DNA of 5,865 nt from an uncultured Oscillospiraceae bacterium (lineage in GTDB: Bacteria; Bacillota; Clostridia; Oscillospirales; Oscillospiraceae), in NCBI GenBank assembly GCA_934630555.1, contig CAKTXB010000128.1:1-5865 (forward strand), read 5' to 3'. Positions 1-5,779 of the stretch are shown here, in pieces. The notes under the pieces were generated by a model. That model searched no databases. It was not told the DNA's origin and saw only the letters and a list, made by a program, of their open reading frames with translations. Every line of letters starts with the position of its first letter. Position 1 is the first letter of the stretch. Position numbers and translations under genes: made by a program.

Positions 1-20
1 CACTACCAGTATAAAACGCA

Positions 21-161
21 CAACCCAAAGGGTTGCAAAAACCCAAAACCACAGGGTACCGGGGCGAAGCCCCGCAAAAACCTCGCCCAACCTGTAAGGT
101 TGTAAAAACAAAAGGTGCCGGGGCGAAGCCCCGCAACACCCCCTGCGCCTGAAAAGGCGCA
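21..161. repeat. Array of five perfect mini-hairpins containing a diverged two-copy repeat
   Basis: Five short perfect inverted repeats follow each other, with A-rich spacers. Stems and loops on the plus strand are CAACCC-AAA-GGGTTG (21-35), CGGGGC-GAA-GCCCCG (60-74), CAACCT-GTA-AGGTTG (88-102), CGGGGC-GAA-GCCCCG again (119-133) and TGCGCCT-GAAA-AGGCGCA (144-161). The first four alternate as two kinds, so 21-82 and 88-141 read as a tandem duplication of a two-hairpin unit. The later copy is shorter in the spacer. The two CAACC stems differ by a C-G to T-A change on both arms. Most are preceded on the plus strand by A-runs, so on the minus strand they resemble weak terminators downstream of the kinase gene. 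No open reading frame here has a ribosome binding site. Function beyond back-up termination is unknown. Confidence 0.8.
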
Positions 162-187
162 AAAAAGAAGCGCGCCTTTCGGCGCGC
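161..187 (-). terminator. Second terminator-like hairpin downstream of the kinase gene
   Basis: The stem is GCGCGCC/GGCGCGC at 170-176 and 181-187. On the minus strand the loop is GAAA, a GNRA-type tetraloop, and the stem is followed by TTCTTTTTT (169-161). It lies just beyond the primary terminator at 188-211 and probably acts as a back-up for the same transcript. Confidence 0.75.
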
Positions 188-211
188 AAAAACGCACCGC
201 AGAGCGGTGCG
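188..211 (-). terminator. Rho-independent terminator of the kinase-like gene
   Basis: A perfect 8-bp stem, CGCACCGC/GCGGTGCG (193-200 and 204-211), has a 3-nt loop and is followed on the minus strand by TTTTT (192-188). It begins one base after the TGA stop codon of the kinase-like gene (215-213), so this gene is the last in its transcript. Confidence 0.9.
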
Positions 212-212
212 T

Positions 213-1307
213 TCAGTTCACATTGATGGTGTCATAAACCTCCAACGGCAGCACATCTGCAAACTCCGTCAGCTCGTGCGAATACCCGCCGGTATAATCC
301 GCTGCGGCCACGGGGCTGCAAAGCTTCAGCTCCGCCGCCTCCGGCGCCTTGAGCGACACGGAAAGGCTCACACATGCACCGGCGCCGCGCTCCGACTGCA
401 CCACCACGTTGCCGCCGTGCAGCTGCGCAATGCTCCGTGCCAGCGGCAGCCCTGCGCCCACGCCCCAGCGTGGGTCGCCCAACTCCAGCGCACGCGCATA
501 ACGCGAAAACACCGTGGAGATCGTGGCCGGGTCAAAGCCCTCGCCGCTGTCCTGAATGCGGATCACGGCACTCTCGCCCACGCGTGCCAGCTGCATCTCG
601 ATCGTGCCGCCCTGCGGAGTGAATTTGATGGCGTTGCCCAACACGTTGAGGAGCGCGCGCTCCAGCTTCTGCCGGTCGATCCAGCCGCTGAATGTAGCCG
701 GCGGCAGCTTGCACGTGAGCGTAATGCCGCGCGTTTTGCACAGCGGCTCCGTACGCGTAAACAGGTCGTACACAAAATTGGTCAGTTCCGTCTTTTCCCG
801 CCGCAGCTTCATCTCCCCGCGCAGCGCCGTGTGCAGGTCGGTCAGGTTGCATGTCACGCGCAGCAGCTGATAAAACGCCCGGTTCAGCGACGACAAACTG
901 CGCTGCACCGCCGGATCCTCCAACTCCTCCAGACGCGGAAACAGCGTGCCGGACGCACCAAACAGATTCGACAGCGGCACGCGCAGCGCCTGCGCGGCAT
1001 AAAACACCGTGTCCATCTGCGGCGTCTGCGCCGCCGTGGCCGGGAGCACAAACACCTGCTTGTCTTCCAGCGGATAAACAGACGCATCCGCAACTGCCCC
1101 GCTGGGCAGCCGCAGGGGCAGATTCATCGGCGTCCGCTGCGCGGGGTCGTAAACACCGCCCTCAGCCATGTCGGCCACGTGCGTGCCCACAGTGATCTGC
1201 AGGGCTTCTGCCGCGCGGTTGCAGCGCGTTACAATGCCGCCTTCTGCCGCAAACACCGGCTGCGCCAGCGCACCAAGAAGCTGCGTAAACTGCTGTGTGT
1301 CCTGCAT
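213..1307 (-). CDS. Soluble PAS / histidine-kinase-like protein without the phospho-accepting histidine
   Basis: This 364-residue protein has no signal peptide or membrane segment, so it is probably cytoplasmic. Residues about 5-90 resemble a PAS sensor fold (LLGALAQPVF, then CNRAAEAL). Residues about 100-180 align with the HisKA dimerisation helices, but the segment normally written SHELRTPL reads AQALRVPL. Gln106 (codon 992-990, CAG) therefore replaces the phospho-accepting His and Ala107 the following Glu. Residues about 205-320 form the ATP-binding HATPase domain: N box with Asn221 and Asn225 (NVLGNAIKFTP), G1 box DSGEGF at 253-258, F box around Phe267, and G2 box GVGAGL at 282-287. About 45 residues (320-364) extend past this domain and are unassigned. 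No response regulator lies beside it. ATP binding looks possible, but canonical His autophosphorylation does not. It may be a regulatory pseudo-kinase or use another acceptor. The ATG at 1307 is supported by an AAGGAGA site 7 bases upstream. Confidence 0.85.
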   Translation of the reverse strand: MQDTQQFTQLLGALAQPVFAAEGGIVTRCNRAAEALQITVGTHVADMAEGGVYDPAQRTPMNLPLRLPSGAVADASVYPLEDKQVFVLPATAAQTPQMDTVFYAAQALRVPLSNLFGASGTLFPRLEELEDPAVQRSLSSLNRAFYQLLRVTCNLTDLHTALRGEMKLRREKTELTNFVYDLFTRTEPLCKTRGITLTCKLPPATFSGWIDRQKLERALLNVLGNAIKFTPQGGTIEMQLARVGESAVIRIQDSGEGFDPATISTVFSRYARALELGDPRWGVGAGLPLARSIAQLHGGNVVVQSERGAGACVSLSVSLKAPEAAELKLCSPVAAADYTGGYSHELTEFADVLPLEVYDTINVN

Positions 1308-1314
1308 GGCTGTC

Positions 1315-1321
1315 TCTCCTT
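1315..1321 (-). promoter_or_regulatory. Ribosome binding site of the kinase-like gene
   Basis: On the minus strand AAGGAGA sits 7 bases before the ATG at 1307. The strong match and ideal spacing fix the start codon. Confidence 0.85.
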
Positions 1322-1385
1322 TCCACCATTAGCGTTTGTCAAAACTTCCCGCTTCAAACTGGTAATTCTTTCAGGTTGTTTAGAC

Positions 1386-1414
1386 ATCATACCAGACCAT
1401 TCCAGAAAAAGCAA
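1386..1414 (-). promoter_or_regulatory. Sigma-A-type promoter of the kinase-like gene
   Basis: Minus-strand -35 TTGCTT (1414-1409) and -10 TATGAT (1391-1386) are separated by exactly 17 bases. TG lies one base upstream of the -10, which makes it an extended -10. Transcription would start near 1379, giving a leader of about 70 bases. A TTGACA nearer the gene (1342-1337) has no -10 partner. Confidence 0.75.
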
Positions 1415-1831
1415 GGATTCTGTCCGATCCGCGCATAATTTTATGCTTTCTGCCGGCAGTATGGCACGCCCCGTCAAAGTGCGTGCTCCGGCGGGGCTAG
1501 GCCGTGCGGATCTTGCACGGTTTCTGCCTTCGCGCGTACAGCCCACAGGCATACCGCACAATGCCAGCAGGTTTCCGCAAAGCCAAGGCCGCGCGCGTCG
1601 CTGCACTTAGCGGAAAGGCGCAGTGCGGGCGCAGCACATATCGTTTAACGCATTGATCGTGCGCCGCTCTCTCCCGATTTTCAGCGGCAGAATCGGAAAA
1701 ATACATTCAAAATGTCAGGCATTTTCATATGCTTTTTCGTATTCGTGCATTTACCCGCATTTCATTTTTCACTTTTCCGCCCATACGCTCTGCCTGCTTT
1801 GAAAAGGCCGATAAGAAAGCATTCCACCGTT
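1415..1831. other. Gap of about 420 bases with no recognisable gene
   Basis: I find no supported coding region. Minus-strand frames starting at 1706 (ATG) and 1606 (GTG) lack a ribosome binding site and resemble no family I know. Small inverted repeats are present: GCATAA-TT-TTATGC (1433-1446), directly upstream of the kinase promoter and a possible operator; CCGTGC/GCACGG (1502-1507 and 1515-1520); CCGATT/AATCGG (1674-1679 and 1691-1696); and AAAATG/CATTTT (1709-1714 and 1720-1725). The part from about 1700 to 1800 is clearly more AT-rich than the rest. No convincing promoter-plus-terminator pair for a small RNA was seen, though one cannot be excluded. Confidence 0.55.
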
Positions 1832-1865
1832 AAAAAGCATCCGGGCCGTTGGCCCGGATGCTTTT
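1832..1865 (-). terminator. Rho-independent terminator of ppdK
   Basis: A perfect 15-bp stem, AAAAGCATCCGGGCC (1833-1847) with its complement at 1851-1865, closes on a 3-base loop. On the minus strand it ends in TTTTT and lies 14 bases after the TAA stop (1882-1880). Because A-tracts and T-tracts flank the GC core on both sides, it could also stop transcription from the other direction, although no plus-strand gene approaches it here. Confidence 0.93.
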
Positions 1866-1879
1866 GCAACGACAGGGAA

Positions 1880-4513
1880 TTATTTCTGCTCTGCTTTGAT
1901 AGCAGCCTGCGCGGCAGCCAGACGCGCGATGGGCACGCGGAACGGACTGCAGGAAACGTAGCTCAGACCGATGTTGTGGCAGAACTCCACGGTGGACGGG
2001 TCGCCGCCCTGCTCGCCGCAGATGCCCAGCTTGATGTCCGGGCGGGTCGTGCGGCCCAGCTCGCAAGCCATCTTCACCAGACGGCCCACGCCGGCCTGAT
2101 CGAGCTTGGAGAACGGATCGGACTCGTAAATTTTGCGGTCATAGTAGGAGGCAAGGAACTTACCGGCGTCATCACGCGAGAAGCCGAAGGTCATCTGCGT
2201 CAGGTCGTTCGTGCCGAAGGAGAAGAATGCGGCTTCCTTGGCAATGTCGTCGGCGGTCAGCGCTGCACGCGGGATCTCGATCATCGTGCCGACCTTGTAT
2301 TCCATATCGCTGCCGGCTTCCTTGATGATCTTTTTGGCGACCTGGTCAATGACGGACTTGACGTAAGCCAGCTCCTTCGCTTCGCCAACCAGCGGGACCA
2401 TGATCTCCGGCACGATCTTCCACGCCGGACGGCGGCTGCGCACAGCCAGTGCGGCCTTGATGATGGCAGCGGTCTGCATCTTTGCGATCTCCGGATACGT
2501 AACATCCAGACGGCAGCCGCGGTGGCCCATCATGGGGTTAAACTCATGCAGGCCGGAGATGACCTGATTCAGGTGTTCCACGGTGATGTTCATTTCCTTG
2601 GCCAGCGACTCGATGTCCTTCGGGTCGGTCGGAACGAACTCATGCAGCGGCGGATCGAGCAGGCGGATGGTGACCGGGCGGCCCTTCATAGCCTCGTAAA
2701 TAGCCTCAAAGTCGCCCTGCTGGATCGGCTCCAGCTTGGCCAGCGCCTTTTCGCGCTGTGCCGCCGTTTCCGAAACGATCATCTCACGGATGGCCTTGAT
2801 GCGGTCAGCCTCAAAGAACATATGCTCCGTGCGGCACAGGCCAATGCCTTCCGCGCCGAACAGGACGGCCTGCTCTGCGTCACGCGGCGTGTCCGCGTTC
2901 GTGCGCACGCCCAGCTTGCGGAACTTGTCGGCCCACGTCATCAGGCGGTCAAAGTTGCCGGAAATGGCCGCCGCCGTTGTCTTGACCTTCTCACCATAGA
3001 TATTGCCGGTCGAGCCGTCAATAGAGATCCAGTCGCCTTCCTTATAGGTCTTGCCGCCCAGCTCGAATGTTTTGGCCTCTTCGTTCATCTTGATGGCGCC
3101 GCAGCCGGAAACGCAGCACGTGCCCATGCCGCGCGCCACGACCGCCGCGTGCGACGTCATGCCGCCGCGCACCGTCAAAACGCCCTGTGAGTAGTGCATG
3201 CCCTCAATATCCTCGGGGCTGGTCTCCAGACGCACCAGCACGACCTTCTGGCCGTTCTTGCCCCAGTCGGTCGCAGTCTCCGCCGTAAAGACGATCTTGC
3301 CGCAGGCCGCGCCGGGCGAGGCCGCCAGACCGGTGCCGATGACCTTGGCCTTCTTCAGAGCCGCCGCGTCAAATGTCGGGTGCAGCAGCGCGTCCAGACT
3401 CTTCGGGTCGATCATGGCCACGGCTTCCTTTTCCGAGATCATACCCTCGTCCACCAGATCGCACGCGATCTTCATGGCCGCGGCCGCGGTACGCTTGCCG
3501 TTGCGGGTCTGGAGCATGTACAGCTTTTTGTTCTCAATGGTGAACTCCATGTCCTGCATATCACGATAGTGATACTCCAGCTTGGCACAGATGTCGGTAA
3601 ACTGCTTATAGGCCTCTGGCATGACCTCTGCCAGCTGGTCGATGCTCTGCGGGGTGCGCACGCCGGCCACGACGTCCTCGCCCTGCGCGTTCATCAAAAA
3701 CTCACCAAACAGCTTCTTTTCGCCCGTTGCCGGATTGCGCGTGAACGCAACGCCCGTGCCGGACGTGTCGCCGGTGTTGCCGAACACCATGGACTGCACG
3801 TTCACGGCCGTGCCCCAATCGGAGGGGATGTCGTTCATGCGGCGATAGTAAATGGCGCGGGGGTTATCCCAGGAACGGAACACAGCCTTGATGGCGCCCA
3901 TGAGCTGGACCTTCGGGTCCTGCGGGAACTCTTCGCCCAGCTTCTCACGGTATTCATTCTTGAACTTTTCAGCCAGCTCCTTCAGGTCATCCGCCGTCAG
4001 CTCGGTGTCCAGCGTCACGCCGCGGGCTTCCTTCATCTCGTCGATGAGCTGCTCAAAATACTTTTTGCCCACTTCCATCACGACGTCGGAGTACATCTGA
4101 ATGAAGCGGCGGTAGGAATCATAGGCAAACCGGGGGTTGTTGGTCTTTTTCGCAAATGCAACAACGACCTCGTCGTTCAGGCCCAGGTTCAGGATGGTAT
4201 CCATCATGCCAGGCATGGATGCGCGCGCGCCCGAACGGACGGATACGAGCAGGGGGTTATACAGGTCGCCGAACTTCTTGCCGGTCATCTCCTCCAGCTT
4301 TTCGACGTACTGCATAATTTCCGCCTCGATCTCAGAATTGATCTGGCGGTCGTCCTTGTAATACTGCGTGCAGGCCTCGGTGGTGATGGTAAAGCCCTGC
4401 GGCACCGGCATACCCAGATTGGTCATTTCGGCCAGATTGGCGCCCTTGCCGCCGAGCAGCTCCCGCATTTTGCCGTTACCCTCGGAAAACAGATAAACGA
4501 ACTTGTGTGACAT
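1880..4513 (-). CDS. ppdK: Pyruvate, phosphate dikinase
   Basis: This cytoplasmic enzyme interconverts ATP, phosphate and pyruvate with AMP, diphosphate and phosphoenolpyruvate (EC 2.7.9.1). In anaerobes it can serve glycolysis, replacing or supplementing pyruvate kinase, or gluconeogenesis. The 877 residues match the family's full length. An N-terminal ATP-grasp region (about 1-340) carries Lys23, Arg93, Asp321, Glu323 and Gln335. The swivelling phosphohistidine domain (about 390-510) has GGMTSHAAVVARG with catalytic His455 (codon 3151-3149). A C-terminal PEP/pyruvate TIM barrel (about 515-877) has Arg561, Arg617, Glu746, Asn769 and Cys832. These equal, or differ by one from, the Clostridium symbiosum positions I remember, so it should be active. 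Thr453 and Ser454 before the histidine are the kind of residues modified by PDRP-type regulators, but no such gene is in the window. The frame opens at a TTG at 4531, but the ATG at 4513 has a ribosome binding site 6 bases upstream and begins the conserved sequence, so I chose it. Confidence 0.97.
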   Translation of the reverse strand: MSHKFVYLFSEGNGKMRELLGGKGANLAEMTNLGMPVPQGFTITTEACTQYYKDDRQINSEIEAEIMQYVEKLEEMTGKKFGDLYNPLLVSVRSGARASMPGMMDTILNLGLNDEVVVAFAKKTNNPRFAYDSYRRFIQMYSDVVMEVGKKYFEQLIDEMKEARGVTLDTELTADDLKELAEKFKNEYREKLGEEFPQDPKVQLMGAIKAVFRSWDNPRAIYYRRMNDIPSDWGTAVNVQSMVFGNTGDTSGTGVAFTRNPATGEKKLFGEFLMNAQGEDVVAGVRTPQSIDQLAEVMPEAYKQFTDICAKLEYHYRDMQDMEFTIENKKLYMLQTRNGKRTAAAAMKIACDLVDEGMISEKEAVAMIDPKSLDALLHPTFDAAALKKAKVIGTGLAASPGAACGKIVFTAETATDWGKNGQKVVLVRLETSPEDIEGMHYSQGVLTVRGGMTSHAAVVARGMGTCCVSGCGAIKMNEEAKTFELGGKTYKEGDWISIDGSTGNIYGEKVKTTAAAISGNFDRLMTWADKFRKLGVRTNADTPRDAEQAVLFGAEGIGLCRTEHMFFEADRIKAIREMIVSETAAQREKALAKLEPIQQGDFEAIYEAMKGRPVTIRLLDPPLHEFVPTDPKDIESLAKEMNITVEHLNQVISGLHEFNPMMGHRGCRLDVTYPEIAKMQTAAIIKAALAVRSRRPAWKIVPEIMVPLVGEAKELAYVKSVIDQVAKKIIKEAGSDMEYKVGTMIEIPRAALTADDIAKEAAFFSFGTNDLTQMTFGFSRDDAGKFLASYYDRKIYESDPFSKLDQAGVGRLVKMACELGRTTRPDIKLGICGEQGGDPSTVEFCHNIGLSYVSCSPFRVPIARLAAAQAAIKAEQK

Positions 4514-4519
4514 GGTGTA

Positions 4520-4527
4520 CCCCTTTC
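4520..4527 (-). promoter_or_regulatory. Ribosome binding site of ppdK, deciding the start
   Basis: Minus-strand GAAAGGGG ends 6 bases before the ATG at 4513. The alternative in-frame TTG at 4531 lies upstream of this site, so it is unlikely to be the start. Confidence 0.75.
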
Positions 4528-4533
4528 TCAATG

Positions 4534-4558
4534 GACCGCAACACGCTCTGTTCCGGTC
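4534..4558 (-). promoter_or_regulatory. Imperfect hairpin in the ppdK leader
   Basis: GACCG/CGGTC (4534-4538 and 4554-4558) continues, after a single mismatch, into AACA/TGTT around a 5-base loop: 9 pairs in 25 bases. It lies in the roughly 80-base untranslated leader, a few bases upstream of the ribosome binding site. It could affect mRNA stability or translation, or be chance. It matches no riboswitch I recognise. Confidence 0.45.
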
Positions 4559-4598
4559 AAAACTTTTTACAGTTTCTTTGATTCTCAGACAAATACAT

Positions 4599-4626
4599 AC
4601 TATAGCACATCACGGCGCATTTGCAA
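4599..4626 (-). promoter_or_regulatory. Sigma-A-type promoter of ppdK
   Basis: Minus-strand -35 TTGCAA (4626-4621) and -10 TATAGT (4604-4599) are 16 bases apart, with TG one base upstream of the -10 (extended -10). An AT-rich tract containing AAAAATATTTTAGATTT lies upstream and could act as an UP element. The predicted start near 4592 gives a leader of about 80 bases. Confidence 0.78.
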
Positions 4627-4721
4627 GCTAAAAAACCCCCTGAAATCTAAAATATTTTTGGCTTTCGCCCCATTCCGCGCGCGAATTGTTTCGGGGAAGC
4701 GGAAACCTGCCGCGCAAATGC

Positions 4722-4754
4722 AAAAATGCCGCCGCACCCCACGGTACAGCGGCA
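4722..4754 (-). terminator. Rho-independent terminator of noc
   Basis: On the minus strand the segment 4754-4727 folds into a 12-pair stem with two G-U pairs around a GTGG loop, followed by TTTTT (4726-4722). It begins about 57 bases after the noc stop codon and lies upstream of the ppdK promoter, which separates the two transcription units. Confidence 0.87.
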
Positions 4755-4811
4755 GTATTTCCCAAAAATAAACCGTATATTCACCTGCAGGCGGCAGCGC
4801 GCCCGCCCTTT

Positions 4812-5627
4812 TTACTCCCGCCTGCGCGGCTGCTTGGGGATGTGAATGGTGAGAATGATCTCCCGGTCGGTCTCGCGCCGGTCACTGCACGCACCCACGC
4901 CCGCCGACCGTGCCAGATCCAGATGGTGCTGCACCGCGTTCAGCAGCACCCGCGCGTCGCGCAGCACAAAGCCGCCGAATTCCCGCTTCGGCACAGGCGG
5001 CTGTAACTGCGCGTCAATATAGCGCTCCGTCTGCGCCACCGTCCAGCCGTTCGCACACGCCAGATGCACCGCGCGCAGCTGTGTGTCCGCATCCGGCAGA
5101 CGCAAAAGCGCCCGCGCATGGCGCTCTGTCAGCCCGCCTTCGCGCAGTGCATCCTGCACCGCAGGCGGCAGCCGCAGCAGCCGCAGCTTGTTGGCAATGG
5201 CCGACTGGCTCTTGCCCAGCTTCCGCGCCGCCTGCTCCTGACTCAGATGAAACTGCTGCATCAGCCGCGCAATGCCCTGTGCCTGCTCCATAAAATCCAG
5301 ATCGCGCCGCTGGATGTTTTCGATCAGCGCCAGCATCCCCGACGCCTCCTCGTCCACATTCAGCACCACACACGGCACCTCCGCCAGCCCCGCGAGCTTT
5401 GCCGCACGCAGCCGCCGCTCTCCGGCCACCAGCTCCGGCCCGGTCTGCGTCCTGCGGACGCTCAGCGGCTGTAAAATGCCGTATTCGCGAATGCTCTCCG
5501 CCAGCTCCTGCAGACCCTCCGGGTCAAATACCCGCCGCGGCTGCGCCGGATTGGGCCGCAGCGCCCCCACCGGCATCCAAACCACCCGCGCGCCGTCCGC
5601 CACGCCGCGCCGTTCTGTTTCCACCAT
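4812..5627 (-). CDS. noc: Noc-type nucleoid occlusion protein (ParB/Spo0J superfamily)
   Basis: This 271-residue protein has the ParB-family order. An N-terminal CTPase/ParB domain has NPAQPR at about 26-31, GERRLRAA at 69-76 (nucleotide-binding motif) and ENIQRRDL at 103-110. A helix-turn-helix follows at about 128-153 (LSQEQAARKLGKSQSAIANK onward), then a C-terminal region ending in ITLTIHIPK-like sequence. GKSQSAIANKLRLL, LTERHARALL and the C-terminal RDARVLLNAVQ resemble Bacillus subtilis Noc more than Spo0J/ParB as I remember them. Noc binds specific chromosomal sites and prevents division over the nucleoid. The ATG at 5627 has a GGGGAGG site 8 bases upstream; the frame extends to 5798 but that part lacks family similarity. 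The amphipathic N-terminal helix that anchors B. subtilis Noc to the membrane is not evident. No parA, second parB or rsmG lies in the window. A chromosomal ParB remains the main alternative. Confidence 0.82.
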   Translation of the reverse strand: MVETERRGVADGARVVWMPVGALRPNPAQPRRVFDPEGLQELAESIREYGILQPLSVRRTQTGPELVAGERRLRAAKLAGLAEVPCVVLNVDEEASGMLALIENIQRRDLDFMEQAQGIARLMQQFHLSQEQAARKLGKSQSAIANKLRLLRLPPAVQDALREGGLTERHARALLRLPDADTQLRAVHLACANGWTVAQTERYIDAQLQPPVPKREFGGFVLRDARVLLNAVQHHLDLARSAGVGACSDRRETDREIILTIHIPKQPRRRE

Positions 5628-5635
5628 CGACCGTT

Positions 5636-5664
5636 CCTCCCCTGCGCCCCACATTGGGTGCAGG
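5636..5664 (-). promoter_or_regulatory. Noc ribosome binding site with an abutting leader hairpin
   Basis: GGGGAGG (5642-5636, minus strand) lies 8 bases before the ATG. CCTGC/GCAGG arms (5641-5645 and 5660-5664), continued by CCC/GGG inside after one mismatch, form a hairpin whose foot overlaps the first two G residues of this site. If transcription starts near 5661, the hairpin would sit at or just past the mRNA 5' end. That could influence translation or stability, but this is inference. Confidence 0.5.
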
Positions 5665-5667
5665 GTT

Positions 5668-5696
5668 ATTGTAAACCAGTGTTGATGAAAAAACGC
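5668..5696 (-). promoter_or_regulatory. Possible noc promoter
   Basis: A good minus-strand -10, TACAAT (5673-5668), is present, but the position 17 bases upstream reads GCGTTT (5696-5691), a poor -35. That -35 region overlaps the T-tract of the terminator at 5688-5709. Either the promoter is weak and depends on an activator, or noc is partly transcribed by read-through. Confidence 0.4.
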
Positions 5697-5709
5697 ACGA
5701 ATGCGTGCG
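5688..5709 (-). terminator. Terminator-like hairpin upstream of noc
   Basis: The stem CGCACG/CGTGCG (5694-5699 and 5704-5709) has a 4-base loop and is followed on the minus strand by TTTTTT (5693-5688). It probably ends transcripts from a minus-strand gene beyond the right edge of the window. Confidence 0.7.
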
Positions 5710-5715
5710 GAGGGG

Positions 5716-5752
5716 AAAAAACTGCCTCCGGCGGAGTTGCCGGAATCGGCAG
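5716..5752 (-). terminator. Second terminator-like hairpin upstream of noc
   Basis: CTGCC/GGCAG (5722-5726 and 5748-5752) encloses TCCGGC/GCCGGA (5727-5732 and 5739-5744), with a 3-base bulge on one side. On the minus strand it is followed by TTTTTT (5721-5716). With the hairpin at 5688-5709 it forms a tandem pair of terminators. Confidence 0.7.
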
Positions 5753-5779
5753 GCTTGCGCCCGTCACCGCTTGTTCCCC

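Noticed and set aside
21..133. CRISPR array
   Set aside because: The repeats are only two copies of each of two different hairpins, with A-rich spacers of unequal length. There are no uniform repeats with unique spacers and no cas gene.
3..197. Minus-strand 64-residue frame across the left hairpin array
   Set aside because: It is made almost entirely of hairpin repeats and lies downstream of the kinase terminator, with no ribosome binding site.
1337..1342. TTGACA on the minus strand as an alternative -35 for the kinase-like gene
   Set aside because: No -10 lies at a suitable distance; the downstream position is occupied by the ribosome binding site.
207..1610. Long plus-strand open frame opposite the kinase-like gene
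   Set aside because: It is the antisense of a real gene in GC-rich DNA. The translation is rich in Arg, His and Gln without domains, and no ribosome binding site precedes it.
1229..1706. Minus-strand frames starting at 1706 (69 residues) and 1606 (125 residues)
   Set aside because: Neither has a ribosome binding site. The second runs through the kinase promoter and into the start of the kinase gene in another frame, and neither resembles a protein family I know.
1712..4510. Two long plus-strand open frames (1712-3190 and 3194-4510) opposite ppdK
   Set aside because: The opposite strand encodes a complete dikinase with all catalytic residues. These frames have no recognisable domain or start signal and are antisense shadows.
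4756..4769. Possible Noc-binding site (TATTTCCC followed by AAAAAT)
   Set aside because: Only one half resembles the ATTTCCCGGGAAAT-type site; the other half is not its complement. No parS-like site (TGTTTCACGTGAAACA) was seen either.
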